A DNA stretch of 64,000 nt from Rhodospirillaceae bacterium (GCA_016845145.1 JAERTE010000073.1:1-64000); one strand, 5' to 3'; positions 27,952-36,826 are shown, counted from the stretch's first letter. Numbers and translations: made by a program. The notes: generated by a model from the letters alone, not told the origin.

Positions 27952-28827
27952 TTACAGACTCAGAAAATAGCGGAGTTGGTGGTTGCCCCAGTTGGCGAGG
28001 GTATGGTCGCGGCGAATTCGGTGTGGCGAATCGCCTCGGCGTGTAGCGCCGCGTTCAGTCGTCAACATGGATTTATAGCCAGCGGCCATTGCCAATCCGG
28101 GATCACGCTCGACATTGTAGTCGCGGCCCGGAATGCCGAAGGGAGTGCAAAAATGATGGCATGCTTGACCCAGGTTTTCCGCAATTATCGCTTTGGAAGT
28201 TTCCAGCTCCCGGCATGCGTCTGCCTCTGAAAATTCTGCCAAGCGGGCATGATTAACTGTATGTGAGCCAATGGTCATACCGGCTGCGGACATTTCGCGG
28301 CATTCTTCCCAGTTCAGGAATTCCATCAGCACCGGGGCGTGATCGAAAAAACCGAGCAGTTTCTCCCTGTCCATTTCAAGATCACAGCCGATATAGCCGG
28401 TAGGGACGAAAAAGGCCGCAGACGCCCCTTGATCGAGAAGGATCGGCAAAGCATTCGTCAGACAGCTCTTAAAGCCGTCGTCAAAGGTGATACAGAAATA
28501 GCGCCCGTCAATGACGTCGCCTGATTCCAGCAGCCCAACAACATCGTCTAGGGAAATAAACTCGCCGAATTTACGAAGGTAATCCAGTTGCCGGGCGAAT
28601 CCATGACGTTCGTCGTCGAAAACGTGATGATAATACGGAAACCGCACCCAGCCCGAAGTGCGCGCAATGTTGCGCCCAATGGAAAGTGCCTGAATCACCG
28701 CGTCACGGGCTATGCCTCTAAGCCGGCCGCCCCTTTGCGAATAGCTGTTGAAGTCGGCATAGGTACGAACCGGCTGATTGTCATTCAGGGTGCGTGCGGC
28801 GGCGGTTTCCATTTTCGTGTCGCTCAT
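27952..28827 (-). CDS. Polysaccharide deacetylase-family protein (NodB domain)
   Basis: A 291-residue protein with the carbohydrate esterase 4 fold. The first motif is CITFDDGFKS near 114-122 (Asp pair), the second is SHTVNHA near 193-199 (two metal-binding His) and a later motif appears as FCTPFGIPGRD near 233. These residues bind the metal used to remove N-acetyl groups. No signal peptide or membrane segment is visible, so it may act in the cytoplasm on a lipid- or nucleotide-linked sugar. Its start overlaps the stop of the hydroxyacid dehydrogenase gene. Confidence 0.9.
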   Translation of the reverse strand: MSDTKMETAAARTLNDNQPVRTYADFNSYSQRGGRLRGIARDAVIQALSIGRNIARTSGWVRFPYYHHVFDDERHGFARQLDYLRKFGEFISLDDVVGLLESGDVIDGRYFCITFDDGFKSCLTNALPILLDQGASAAFFVPTGYIGCDLEMDREKLLGFFDHAPVLMEFLNWEECREMSAAGMTIGSHTVNHARLAEFSEADACRELETSKAIIAENLGQACHHFCTPFGIPGRDYNVERDPGLAMAAGYKSMLTTERGATRRGDSPHRIRRDHTLANWGNHQLRYFLSL

Positions 28828-29765
28828 CCCTTCGACACCTCAAGAGGGTCGCCAAAGCTGTCCAGCCCGGCAATGGCAGCGCGCCCCATGGCCACGACAG
28901 CCTCTTGCGACGAACCGCCAATGTGGGGGATGGCCAACATGTTCGGGAGACTGACAAGTTCCTGGTCTTGCGGCGGCTCCACAGTGAATACGTCGAAAGC
29001 CGCACCCGCAAGACGGCCATCAAGCAATCGTTCCTTGACGGCAACTTCATCCACAAGGCCGCCGCGCGCCGTGTTAATAAGAATCGCGTCGGACCGCATC
29101 ATATTCAACCGTTCCACGTTGATCATATTGCGAGTGCTGTTATCCAGCGGCAAATGCAGGGTGACGATTTCCGCTTCCTTCAAGAGAGTCTCCAGCCCCA
29201 CCGGCCGAACGCGGTGTTCGGCATAAAATTCTGGAAAATCCAAAATATCATGGGCCAGGACGTTGCAGTCGAACGCCTTTAGCAACTTAGCGAGATCCTT
29301 GCCGACATGGCCACAACCGATGATCCCGACGGTGCGTCCGGTCAATTGACGGCCCAGATGCTGGCGGAAAGTACCGGCCCTGACTTCCTTATTGGCGGCG
29401 GGGACATGGCGCAACACGGCAATGGCGCACGAAATCACCAATTCGGAAACGGACCGTTTGTTGACCCCCCCTGTCCAGCCCAGTTTGACGCCGTGCCTTT
29501 GCATCGCCTCTAGGTCAATCATGTCCAGCCCGACGCCATATTTGCCGATCACTTTCAGTTCCGGCAACGATGCGAGAACGGTCTCGTCAATCACCTCCAG
29601 AGCCGTGATCGCCTTGTCGTGCCCCTTGAGGAAATCAATTAGCCCTTGCCCGGCCAATTTCAAACCTTCGTCATTGAAGGTAACATCCGGATAGCGGGCC
29701 AATAGCTCCTCACGCATCACGGGGTGACGAGAGAACGATCGCGACGTGACAGCGACGCGGGTCAT
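28824..29765 (-). CDS. D-2-hydroxyacid dehydrogenase-family protein (phosphoglycerate dehydrogenase-like)
   Basis: A 313-residue NAD-dependent dehydrogenase. The NAD loop VGIIGCGHVGKDLAKLL lies near 143-159. The catalytic set is visible as the Arg in NTARGGLVDE near 230, a Glu in FTVEPPQ, and the His in IPHIGGSSQEA near 278. There is no ACT domain. The family interconverts 2-keto and 2-hydroxy acids. I chose the ATG at 29765, which overlaps the stop of the upstream AroB-like gene (ATGA). Its place in a pathway with an aldolase that makes 2-keto acids suggests a sugar-acid substrate; that is inference. Confidence 0.9.
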   Translation of the reverse strand: MTRVAVTSRSFSRHPVMREELLARYPDVTFNDEGLKLAGQGLIDFLKGHDKAITALEVIDETVLASLPELKVIGKYGVGLDMIDLEAMQRHGVKLGWTGGVNKRSVSELVISCAIAVLRHVPAANKEVRAGTFRQHLGRQLTGRTVGIIGCGHVGKDLAKLLKAFDCNVLAHDILDFPEFYAEHRVRPVGLETLLKEAEIVTLHLPLDNSTRNMINVERLNMMRSDAILINTARGGLVDEVAVKERLLDGRLAGAAFDVFTVEPPQDQELVSLPNMLAIPHIGGSSQEAVVAMGRAAIAGLDSFGDPLEVSKG

Positions 29766-30835
29766 TGGGCGCGGACCGTTTCCAGATACTCGGCACACAA
29801 TGCGCGAAAACGATCATCGGAGGCGTAGTTATCCTTGAAAACCCGAGCATTCGAACCCGGCAGTATCAACGCTACGGTTCCGCTTCCTACGTTTTTCTTG
29901 TCCTTGGCCAAAGCCGAAAGAAACGCGTCCAGCGGAATGGGGGTCGACTCATATTGCCGGAAATTCGCTTTCAGAGCCGGATGCATGCGGTAGTAGTGGT
30001 CAAGCGTCCCTATACCGAGCTGAGCGGAAATCCAATTTGCCTGATCCATGCCGATGGTGACGGCGATACCATGCGGGATGCCGAAATCGGTCGCCGCTTC
30101 AATGGCGTGCCCGAAGGAATGACCGTAGTTGAATATATTGCGAGGGCCCTGATCGAATTCATCCATTTCGATATAGCCCTGTTTCACCAGCAGCGATTTG
30201 AGGATGTATTTCTCAATTGTCGAGGGGTCATCGAAAAGCGCCGCGTAGTCTGAGGCAATAGCGTCGAAACTGTCCGGTCCGTCGATGACCTGAACCTTGA
30301 GCATCTCGCCTACGCCGGAACGCACGTCGCGTTCATCCAAGGTCTCGAGAAAGCGGGTGGAGATGACAACTTTTTTCGGCGGCGTGAAAGTCCCCAGGAT
30401 ATTCTTGGTGGCACCGCAATTGATGGAGCTTTTCGAACCAATGCAACTGTCTGCCTGGGACAGCAACGTAGTCGGATAAAATCGCCACTCCACCCCACGC
30501 AACAGAGTTGCGGCGAGAAAGCAGGTGATGTCCTGAATAATGCCGCCGCCAATGGCTACCAGCATCTGATCACGGCGAACATTCCGATCCACCAGATGGC
30601 TGACATAAGCGGGAAACCTGTCCAGAGACTTGTTCTCTTCGCGGGCTTCTATGAGCAGTACTGACGAATGGTTCAGTACCGCTTCCATCTCAGCGCCGTA
30701 AAGCTCGGCGACCTTTTTGTCGATGATGAAATGGGCGTTTTCCGGGACCTGGGCGTTCAGGCTCGCCAATCCATCGCGATCGAAGGCCACCTCGTACGGG
30801 CCCGTGTGGGACTTTATGTTAATGGTTTCGGACAA
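29762..30835 (-). CDS. 3-dehydroquinate synthase-like sugar phosphate cyclase
   Basis: A 357-residue protein of the AroB / sugar-phosphate-cyclase superfamily. The NAD site is GGGIIQD at 96-102, where AroB usually has GGGVxGD. The DSCIGSKSSIN block at 129-139 replaces the usual DSSVGGKTAVN and keeps Lys135. Asn145, metal ligand Glu177 (GVGEMLKV), NYGHSFGHAIE (His239, His243) and His255 are present. It is therefore likely a working cyclase, but of an unusual branch, and need not make dehydroquinate. Start: TTG at 30835 is the only usual start after the SDR stop; the longer frame would lie inside the SDR gene. It shares ATGA overlap with the next gene. Confidence 0.85.
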   Translation of the reverse strand: MSETINIKSHTGPYEVAFDRDGLASLNAQVPENAHFIIDKKVAELYGAEMEAVLNHSSVLLIEAREENKSLDRFPAYVSHLVDRNVRRDQMLVAIGGGIIQDITCFLAATLLRGVEWRFYPTTLLSQADSCIGSKSSINCGATKNILGTFTPPKKVVISTRFLETLDERDVRSGVGEMLKVQVIDGPDSFDAIASDYAALFDDPSTIEKYILKSLLVKQGYIEMDEFDQGPRNIFNYGHSFGHAIEAATDFGIPHGIAVTIGMDQANWISAQLGIGTLDHYYRMHPALKANFRQYESTPIPLDAFLSALAKDKKNVGSGTVALILPGSNARVFKDNYASDDRFRALCAEYLETVRAQ

Positions 30836-30867
30836 TCGTTTACCCGCCGTTCGTTTGACACGTTTGT

Positions 30868-31587
30868 TTAAGTTCTGGTGAAGCCACCATCGATGGCGAT
30901 ACATTGACCCGATATATAAGTGTTTTCGGGCCCCGCCAAGAATGCCACGAAAGCGGCGATCTCTCCGGGGTTGCCGAGGCGCCTGATGGGCACCCGCGCA
31001 GTCAGGTCTGCTATGCCATCCGGCCCGAGCACCGTGCGCGTCAATTCCGTATCGATAAAGCCTGGCGCCACGCAATTGGCCAAAATGCCATGTTCAGCAA
31101 CTTCCGCGGCAAGCGCGGACGTCATGCCGTCGAGGGCAAATTTGGATGTCGAATAGGCCCCTCTTTGCTCTTTTGCGATCTTGCCCCAGACCGAACTGAT
31201 GTTGACGATACGCCCCCAACCTTTTTCCTTCATGCCGAGCAAAACGGCGCGGCACAGTAGGAACGGTGCGGTAACGTTGACTTGTTGTATTCGCACAAAG
31301 TCTTCGGTGGCAATGTCGCCGAACGGTGAGATTTTGTTGATGCCGGCGTTATTGACCAGAATGTCCACGCCCAATGTTCTCAATTGTTCTCCGAAGGCTT
31401 CGGTGGCTTCCATGTCGCCGAAATCTATGGCCATGTATTCCGCACCGTCGGGCGCTTGGCCATCTGGCTTGGTTCCGGTGGCAATGACGCGCGCACCCTG
31501 GGAGAGAAGTTTTTCGGCGATCGCAAAGCCGATGCCGCGTGTCGCACCGGTCACCATTGCCGTTTTGCCACTTATACTATCGGTCAT
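30868..31587 (-). CDS. SDR-family oxidoreductase (FabG-like)
   Basis: A 239-residue classical short-chain dehydrogenase. The cofactor motif TGATRGIGFAIA lies at 14-25, NNAG near 79-82, the catalytic Ser in VNISSVWG near 129-136 and Tyr-x-x-x-Lys (YSTSK) near 145-149. The ending GQCIAIDGGFTRT is typical. It would oxidise or reduce a hydroxyl on the sugar intermediate handled by its neighbours. It lies between the Gfo/Idh and AroB-like genes, all read leftward. Confidence 0.93.
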   Translation of the reverse strand: MTDSISGKTAMVTGATRGIGFAIAEKLLSQGARVIATGTKPDGQAPDGAEYMAIDFGDMEATEAFGEQLRTLGVDILVNNAGINKISPFGDIATEDFVRIQQVNVTAPFLLCRAVLLGMKEKGWGRIVNISSVWGKIAKEQRGAYSTSKFALDGMTSALAAEVAEHGILANCVAPGFIDTELTRTVLGPDGIADLTARVPIRRLGNPGEIAAFVAFLAGPENTYISGQCIAIDGGFTRT

Positions 31588-31615
31588 CTTTTTCCACCTA
31601 GATATTTCATGCCCA

Positions 31616-32656
31616 TCATATTGAGGTGATCTGCCATTTATCCCGCCACGAAGGGTCGGCCTGGTAAATGCGGTACACGTGTTGCATGGTCTTCAAGGCT
31701 TCTTCGGAAGAACCGTTCAGCACCGGCACGTCGTTCAGCACACTGGCGGCAAATTCTTCGATTTCATCGGCCCAAGATGTATCGACACTGTATGCGGTGG
31801 TGACCTCCCGGGGGTCGCCACGGTCATCGTCAGCAGGATACACCGCGGTTAGGGTTTCCTCGCCATAACTTTTCGAGCCCGAAAGAATACCCGACAGCAT
31901 CAGGCCGCCTCTTTCTAGAGTAACTTCCAGGCGAAAGCTGTGTCGCCACTGGGTCGCGGTGGAATGAAGCATGGCAACGACGCCTCTGTCTGAGCGCATC
32001 AGGGCATAGGCATTGTCTTCGACGTCGTGGCCCCAGTAGTCGTTGGTGACATAACTGTGGACGTCATGAAAATCGCCACCGAAAAGGCGCATCAGGTCAA
32101 CCATATGAATTCCCTGATCGAGCAGGATGCCACCCCCAGCGGTTTCCCTCTGTGTTCGCCAATTGCTATCCTGACCGTAACTGATGAACTTGGATTTACC
32201 GTAAACGCCGCGCAGGTTCAAAACCTTGCCCATGTCGGCAGACTGCATCAAGGCCAGGGCATCGCGGACGGAATCGTGATAACGGTGGTTGAAGCCGTAT
32301 TTTAGCTTGAGCCTGGGGTGCTTCGCTTCTACCTCCCGGACACGCCGGATATCTTCCACCGTCCGCCCCGGCGGTTTTTCACAAAAAACGTGCAGGCCCT
32401 TTTCAAGGCCCGCCATCGTAACTTCCGGGGCGATATCATTGGTCAGGCAAACGAACAGCGCGTCCAGATTTTCATCGAGCAACTGCTGGTAGGCAATGTG
32501 AGAACGCACCCCACCTTCGAGAAGCCCTTCCTCGGCAAAGATGCGATCACAGACAGCCACGACCTGCAAATTCGGATGAGCGTCGATGAATTGATGACGT
32601 CGTTGGCCAACGACACCATGCCCGGCAATGCCAATGCGCAGTTTCTGAGTTGTCAT
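31616..32656 (-). CDS. Gfo/Idh/MocA-family oxidoreductase
   Basis: A 346-residue NAD(P)-dependent sugar oxidoreductase. It opens with RIGIAGHGVVGQRRH (Rossmann loop, residues 6-20), contains the EKPPGRT motif near 94 with the catalytic-type Lys, and has the beta-sheet C-terminal domain (LLDQGIHMVDLMRLFGGDF near 176-194, with a Asp/His pair). The family includes inositol dehydrogenases and UDP-sugar dehydrogenases. In this six-gene block it is a second redox step besides the SDR. Spacing to its neighbours is under 30 bases. Confidence 0.92.
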   Translation of the reverse strand: MTTQKLRIGIAGHGVVGQRRHQFIDAHPNLQVVAVCDRIFAEEGLLEGGVRSHIAYQQLLDENLDALFVCLTNDIAPEVTMAGLEKGLHVFCEKPPGRTVEDIRRVREVEAKHPRLKLKYGFNHRYHDSVRDALALMQSADMGKVLNLRGVYGKSKFISYGQDSNWRTQRETAGGGILLDQGIHMVDLMRLFGGDFHDVHSYVTNDYWGHDVEDNAYALMRSDRGVVAMLHSTATQWRHSFRLEVTLERGGLMLSGILSGSKSYGEETLTAVYPADDDRGDPREVTTAYSVDTSWADEIEEFAASVLNDVPVLNGSSEEALKTMQHVYRIYQADPSWRDKWQITSI

Positions 32657-32673
32657 GTTCTTATCTGGTGCCT

Positions 32674-33435
32674 TTAAGCGCCGGTCATGTACTGGTCGGT
32701 AAAATGATCATCAGCCAATATTTTTTCGGCACGAACCAGTTCAGATGGAGTATCGATCCCAATGGTTTCGGTTTCGGTCGTGACCACATATAACGGCAGC
32801 CTGTTTTCAATCACGCGCAGCATATCAACGGATTCGATGACCTCTAAAGGCGTACGGGGCAGGGTCGAAAACTCATGCAGGAAGGATGCCCGAAAGGCGA
32901 TAATGCCGGTTTGTTGATACATCGGCACATCACTCGCACGAGATCGCGACGGGATCGGCGCACGCGAAAACAGCAGCGCGCGATGGTCCTTGTCAAACAC
33001 GACCTTGACCGTATTGGGATCGTCGTGATCTTGCGTCCGATAGAGGCGGGATACCAAGTTGATCACCGGCGAGCCGGTCCGCGCGTAGACGTCAATCATC
33101 TCTCCCAGCATATCCGGCGTGACCAAGATTTCATCGCCCTGAACCATGACCACCAGATCATCGTCCGCCAGTCCCAAATCCAAATTGGCGATGGCTTCTT
33201 CGACCCGGTCGGTGCAGCGCTCGTGGGTATCGAGCGTCATCACCGTTGCCGGCGCCACGGCGTCGAATATTTCCTGATCGCAGGTTGCCACGATCACTTT
33301 GTCGAAACCCTTTTGCAATAAGCAGCGGCGGTAAATATGCTCGATCATCGGCATGCCGAGCAGCTTTTCCATAGGCTTTCCGGGGAATCGGCTGGAGCCC
33401 ATGCGGGCCGGGATAACACAGACGGCGCGGGTCAT
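32674..33435 (-). CDS. KdsB-like cytidylyltransferase
   Basis: A 253-residue nucleotidyltransferase resembling 3-deoxy-manno-octulosonate cytidylyltransferase (KdsB). It opens VCVIPARMGSSRFPGKP, with a Ser-Ser-Arg and Pro-Gly-Lys pattern that binds CTP. VVMVQGDEILV near 95 carries the metal Asp, and the C-terminal half has the LLFSRAPIP block and the GIDTPSEL ending. It would activate a 3-deoxy-ulosonic acid as the CMP-sugar. It differs from housekeeping KdsB in that it lies in an accessory block with an aldolase, not with other Kdo genes. The start at 33435 overlaps the aldolase stop (ATGA). Confidence 0.88.
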   Translation of the reverse strand: MTRAVCVIPARMGSSRFPGKPMEKLLGMPMIEHIYRRCLLQKGFDKVIVATCDQEIFDAVAPATVMTLDTHERCTDRVEEAIANLDLGLADDDLVVMVQGDEILVTPDMLGEMIDVYARTGSPVINLVSRLYRTQDHDDPNTVKVVFDKDHRALLFSRAPIPSRSRASDVPMYQQTGIIAFRASFLHEFSTLPRTPLEVIESVDMLRVIENRLPLYVVTTETETIGIDTPSELVRAEKILADDHFTDQYMTGA

Positions 33436-34193
33436 GACGACTCGACGATCTCGGTCGGCGCACCCAGGGCGGTGCGCATGGCGATCAGGTCGGTGCAATA
33501 GGCGATGAAATGAAAACCTTCGTCGATCTTGGCGCGTAGCTGGGCGGCATCCGGTTCCACCTGATGTATGCCCAACGCTTTGCTGTTGGACTGACAGGCG
33601 GCCCTGACCTGCGCCACCGCGTCGGCAAAATCAGCTGTCGTGATATCACCCGGCGAACCCAGTTCGCACGACAGATCGTAGGGGCCGAAGAACAGGCCGT
33701 CGACGAAGTCGAGCGCCGCCAACTCGGCGGCCGCGGCGACGCCCTTACGGGTCTCGATCTGAGGAATCAAGACCGGCTGAAAGTCTCGATAATAGGTTTC
33801 GAAACTATCGCCGTAATTGTTGCAGCGCGACAGCCCAACACCACGCTTGCCCCTATACGAACAATGCTCGGCAAAGGCGGTGAAAGCATCCGCGCTCTCA
33901 ACCACGGGCACCAGTAATCCGGCGGCGCCGGCATCCAGCAAGCGACGGGCCACATACGGGTCGGCGTTGGACAAACGCGCCATGGGGGCGACACCGTGTC
34001 GTTCGGCGGCGATGAAGCAGGCCTCGGCCTGTTCCAACGACATTGTCGAATGTTCCAAGTCCACGGCCAGCCAGTGAAACCCGCAAGAGGACATGGCCTC
34101 GGCGGTTTTCACCGATGCCACGGTCTGCCAAGCGCCGACACAGGCGCGACCGTCCCGCAGCCGGTTGCGGACCATAGACGCTAAATCAGTCAT
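33432..34193 (-). CDS. HpcH/HpaI-family class II aldolase
   Basis: A 253-residue protein of the HpcH/HpaI aldolase family, which joins or splits pyruvate and an aldehyde using a divalent metal. Marks are GAWQTVASVKTAEAM near 20-34, AVDLEHSTM near 43-51 (in place of WLVIDMEHAP), ARRLLDAGAAGLLVPVVES near 82-100, the metal Glu in IPQIETRKGV near 143-152 and GPYDLSCELG with its metal Asp near 170-179. The usual Gln-Tyr-His sequence differs. Run forwards with pyruvate it would give a 4-hydroxy-2-keto acid, the right class of product for the KdsB-like enzyme encoded next to it. It overlaps both neighbours by a few bases. Confidence 0.88.
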   Translation of the reverse strand: MTDLASMVRNRLRDGRACVGAWQTVASVKTAEAMSSCGFHWLAVDLEHSTMSLEQAEACFIAAERHGVAPMARLSNADPYVARRLLDAGAAGLLVPVVESADAFTAFAEHCSYRGKRGVGLSRCNNYGDSFETYYRDFQPVLIPQIETRKGVAAAAELAALDFVDGLFFGPYDLSCELGSPGDITTADFADAVAQVRAACQSNSKALGIHQVEPDAAQLRAKIDEGFHFIAYCTDLIAMRTALGAPTEIVESS

Positions 34194-35766
34194 CGGGGTT
34201 TAATGCCTTTTGCCATACATTGATCACCACGGGGGCGAACAGGGAATCGGGTGAAAGCATGCCCGGTTTTTTTAGGTTTTTCAATGCGTCTGGCAGGCCG
34301 CCGGCATCGACGGCGGCCACGCTCACGGCGTCTGGCAGAATATCCATAGCGATCCGGTCGTTGGGTCGGAATCGCAGCGTCGGCAACCCGCCGAGAACCG
34401 CCTCCAGCCCGACCGTTGTCGCCGCATACAAGACCGCTGCCGTCGGCACTTCATCAGCAAGCCGATTATCCGTCCGCGTTAGATTATTGCCGGGTTCGAA
34501 TTCAAACGGAGACATCGGGTGATCCTTGACCAGAAAGGACCGCCTCCGCACCACACGGCAAGCCGCCACCATCTGCCCGGCAACAGCGGCGTCAAATGGC
34601 AGGGCGACATAGACCGGGCCCTGCGCGTCACCGACCATCTCTGAGCAATCAGAAAATCGCAACGCGCCGCCGACTTTCATCCGTCCCGTCGGAACTCCCA
34701 TGGTTTGTAGGCGGTCCCGTGTCGCTTGGCCCGACGTCAAGATCAAGTCTGGTAAATTCGCTTCGCCATCGGCGTTCGAGCCTGGGCTATAATTCAGCAT
34801 CTGGCGACCGACCACCGAATGCTGATATCCAACCGTACGCGCCCCCGCAGCCTTGGCCCGGCGCACGAAATCCCGTTCCCATGAATGATTTTCCCATGGC
34901 CAGGCCACGACCTTTGGACGGACAATTTCCAGCCACTTTCGATGGCAGTGAGCCTGCCAGGCCAACATTGCACCCTGACCCGTTCCGCCTTCCAAAACGG
35001 CGGCGCGTCGCACTAGCCAATGGTTCGGGCCCGTGGCCGCCGGTCGCCATTTACTGAACGGCAGCGCCAACGCCCGCCCTGGACTGCCGAATCCATGCAG
35101 GCTGTATGTTCGCCCGTCCTGCGCTAACTGCCTGGCCCTGCCGACTGCGCAATCCACATGCAAGACCCGCTGCAACGCCGGCAGTTTTTTCATTAAGTCG
35201 CCGAAATAACCGTCATCACCCTGGTCGTTGCTTGCCGGGTGACCATAGACCAGGAGCGCCGCAGTCTCGCGGTTCATCCGGGTCCGCTGAAAACGCAATG
35301 CCTGCGCAGCCCGGAACATGCGCAAGGCCGCTCGGGTCCGCGCCGCATACCCGCGAAGCCACAAACCAACAGTTTTCCCCAGCAAGCCCGGTGCGCGCCC
35401 GGCATCGACGCCGTCAAAGCGACGCAGGTGCCGAAACATCCACGGGTCGTCACATACCACCAGGGTGGTTTCCCGCGCACCGGCCCAATCGCTCACCAGC
35501 CTGGTCCACGCCAACATCAGACCAAGGTCGGATACATTGGCGGCGCAACTGGGCGCGTGAGCTAATTTGGATGAGGGGTGGCGGCTTAATTCCCGTCCCA
35601 GTTCCAGCCAGTCCGAGGCAATTGCCTCAAACGCATTTTCCAAGGCCGCGCCGATACCGGCCACGGCACGGGCCGGATCACACTTCATCGTTGGCGTGCC
35701 GGTGATCGCCGCCCAACGCCGGTAGGCCCCAGGCAGCTCGTTCGATGTGCGTAACACGACAGGCAT
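34186..35766 (-). CDS. Glycosyltransferase-like surface-carbohydrate protein of unknown function
   Basis: A 526-residue cytoplasmic protein; I do not recognise a named family. The C-terminal half reads like a GT-B fold: a KVVAWPWENHSWE segment near 285-297, GARTVGYQHSVVG near 312-324, DLILTSGQATRDRL near 340-353, a VKDHPMSPFEF segment near 413-423 and VLYAATTVGLEAVLGGLPTLRF near 444-465. The last block resembles the nucleotide-sugar-binding region of capsule-type transferases. The N-terminal half has no match I can name. It starts four bases from the methyltransferase gene and overlaps the aldolase gene by 8 bases, so it probably transfers or polymerises the sugar made by this block. Confidence 0.6.
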   Translation of the reverse strand: MPVVLRTSNELPGAYRRWAAITGTPTMKCDPARAVAGIGAALENAFEAIASDWLELGRELSRHPSSKLAHAPSCAANVSDLGLMLAWTRLVSDWAGARETTLVVCDDPWMFRHLRRFDGVDAGRAPGLLGKTVGLWLRGYAARTRAALRMFRAAQALRFQRTRMNRETAALLVYGHPASNDQGDDGYFGDLMKKLPALQRVLHVDCAVGRARQLAQDGRTYSLHGFGSPGRALALPFSKWRPAATGPNHWLVRRAAVLEGGTGQGAMLAWQAHCHRKWLEIVRPKVVAWPWENHSWERDFVRRAKAAGARTVGYQHSVVGRQMLNYSPGSNADGEANLPDLILTSGQATRDRLQTMGVPTGRMKVGGALRFSDCSEMVGDAQGPVYVALPFDAAVAGQMVAACRVVRRRSFLVKDHPMSPFEFEPGNNLTRTDNRLADEVPTAAVLYAATTVGLEAVLGGLPTLRFRPNDRIAMDILPDAVSVAAVDAGGLPDALKNLKKPGMLSPDSLFAPVVINVWQKALNPDD

Positions 35767-35769
35767 GAG

Positions 35770-36774
35770 TCAGTACGGCCGGCGCGCCAGGATCCACATA
35801 TGTGAAGACCTTCCCTGCTCAACCAAGGAAGCCTGAAAAGATGCCCGCTCGGCATCATCGGCGTCGAGCAGCAGGCGGCGCAGGGTCGGATCAGTCACCG
35901 CACTGTCATCGGCTTTGAGAGCGCGGGCGACGATTTCAACGTCGAGTTGGCCCGGCGTCTCAAATACTATGACCTCAAGGCCGCATCGTTCGAACAGCGC
36001 CCGGGCCCCCTGCTGACTCAGAAATGACAAATGATGAGGCGGCGAGACCGCATTTGCCCGCTCCCCCAGAATCTGGATATCGAAGCCATCGGCGCACAGA
36101 CCGCTGACCAAGACGAGCCCGCCGGGCCTGCACAAGGCACCGAGATCGCCAACAAAATCATCCGGTTCCGCCAAGTGTTCAATGACCTCGAAACTAACCA
36201 CCAGATCGGCACTGTCGTGCCAGGCCGGATCGGCAACGGCATCTCCGGCAAATCCTTCGTACACCTCCAGGCCTTTCGCCCGGCAGGACTCAGCAGCGTC
36301 GCGGCCCGGTTCCACGGCGCGCAAGCCGATAGCGGTATTCAGCCGCCCAATCTCTTCGAGAAAAAGGCCGATACCGGCACCGACATCGATCACAGTTTGC
36401 GGCAGCCCGCCATTATTGCCGGCAAGTTCAAGGGCGCGATTGGCGCGCGGCCGAAATATCTTGCTGCGCCGAGCTTCGGCGACAGCGGGAAAAAATGTGT
36501 TGGCCCAGTACCGGGCCGACGCACTGTCGCGGTAAAACTCCGACATTTGACCAACCGTCGGACGCGGGTTGGCGAACAGCGTTCCGCAGAAGTCACAAGC
36601 AACGATGGGAAAACCGTTCTTGATAAACCTTTCCGTCGTGGTAGCGCCACGGCACCCCGGACAACGCCCTGTCGCCAGGGCTCCGATATCGGGGAAATAA
36701 CGAACAGCATCGTCCGCCGACAGCCGAAGGTATTCAGCCATCAGATGATCAGGCCTGATATCCGTTTCACGCAT
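35770..36774 (-). CDS. Class I SAM methyltransferase with N-terminal zinc ribbon
   Basis: A 334-residue protein. A Cys4 ribbon is visible near 38-65 (CPGC ... CDFC), then the Rossmann SAM-binding loop VIDVGAGIGLFLEEIG near 126-141, VVSFEVIEHLAEPDDF near 191-206 and the PGGLVLVSG strand. The Zn-ribbon plus Methyltransf_11/23 layout is frequent in O-antigen loci and is used for O-, N- or C-methylation of nucleotide sugars. The acceptor is not known. It is closely followed by the glycosyltransferase-like gene. Confidence 0.88.
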   Translation of the reverse strand: MRETDIRPDHLMAEYLRLSADDAVRYFPDIGALATGRCPGCRGATTTERFIKNGFPIVACDFCGTLFANPRPTVGQMSEFYRDSASARYWANTFFPAVAEARRSKIFRPRANRALELAGNNGGLPQTVIDVGAGIGLFLEEIGRLNTAIGLRAVEPGRDAAESCRAKGLEVYEGFAGDAVADPAWHDSADLVVSFEVIEHLAEPDDFVGDLGALCRPGGLVLVSGLCADGFDIQILGERANAVSPPHHLSFLSQQGARALFERCGLEVIVFETPGQLDVEIVARALKADDSAVTDPTLRRLLLDADDAERASFQASLVEQGRSSHMWILARRPY

Positions 36775-36826
36775 AATTCAGAAATTGTCTCGCTAAGGCG
36801 ACGAATGCCCCAATTTGGCTGCCTCT

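Noticed and set aside
32674-33435. KdsB-like gene as the housekeeping Kdo enzyme
   Set aside because: No kdsA, kdsC, kdsD or lpx genes adjoin it and it overlaps an aldolase gene; the possibility cannot be excluded without the rest of the genome.
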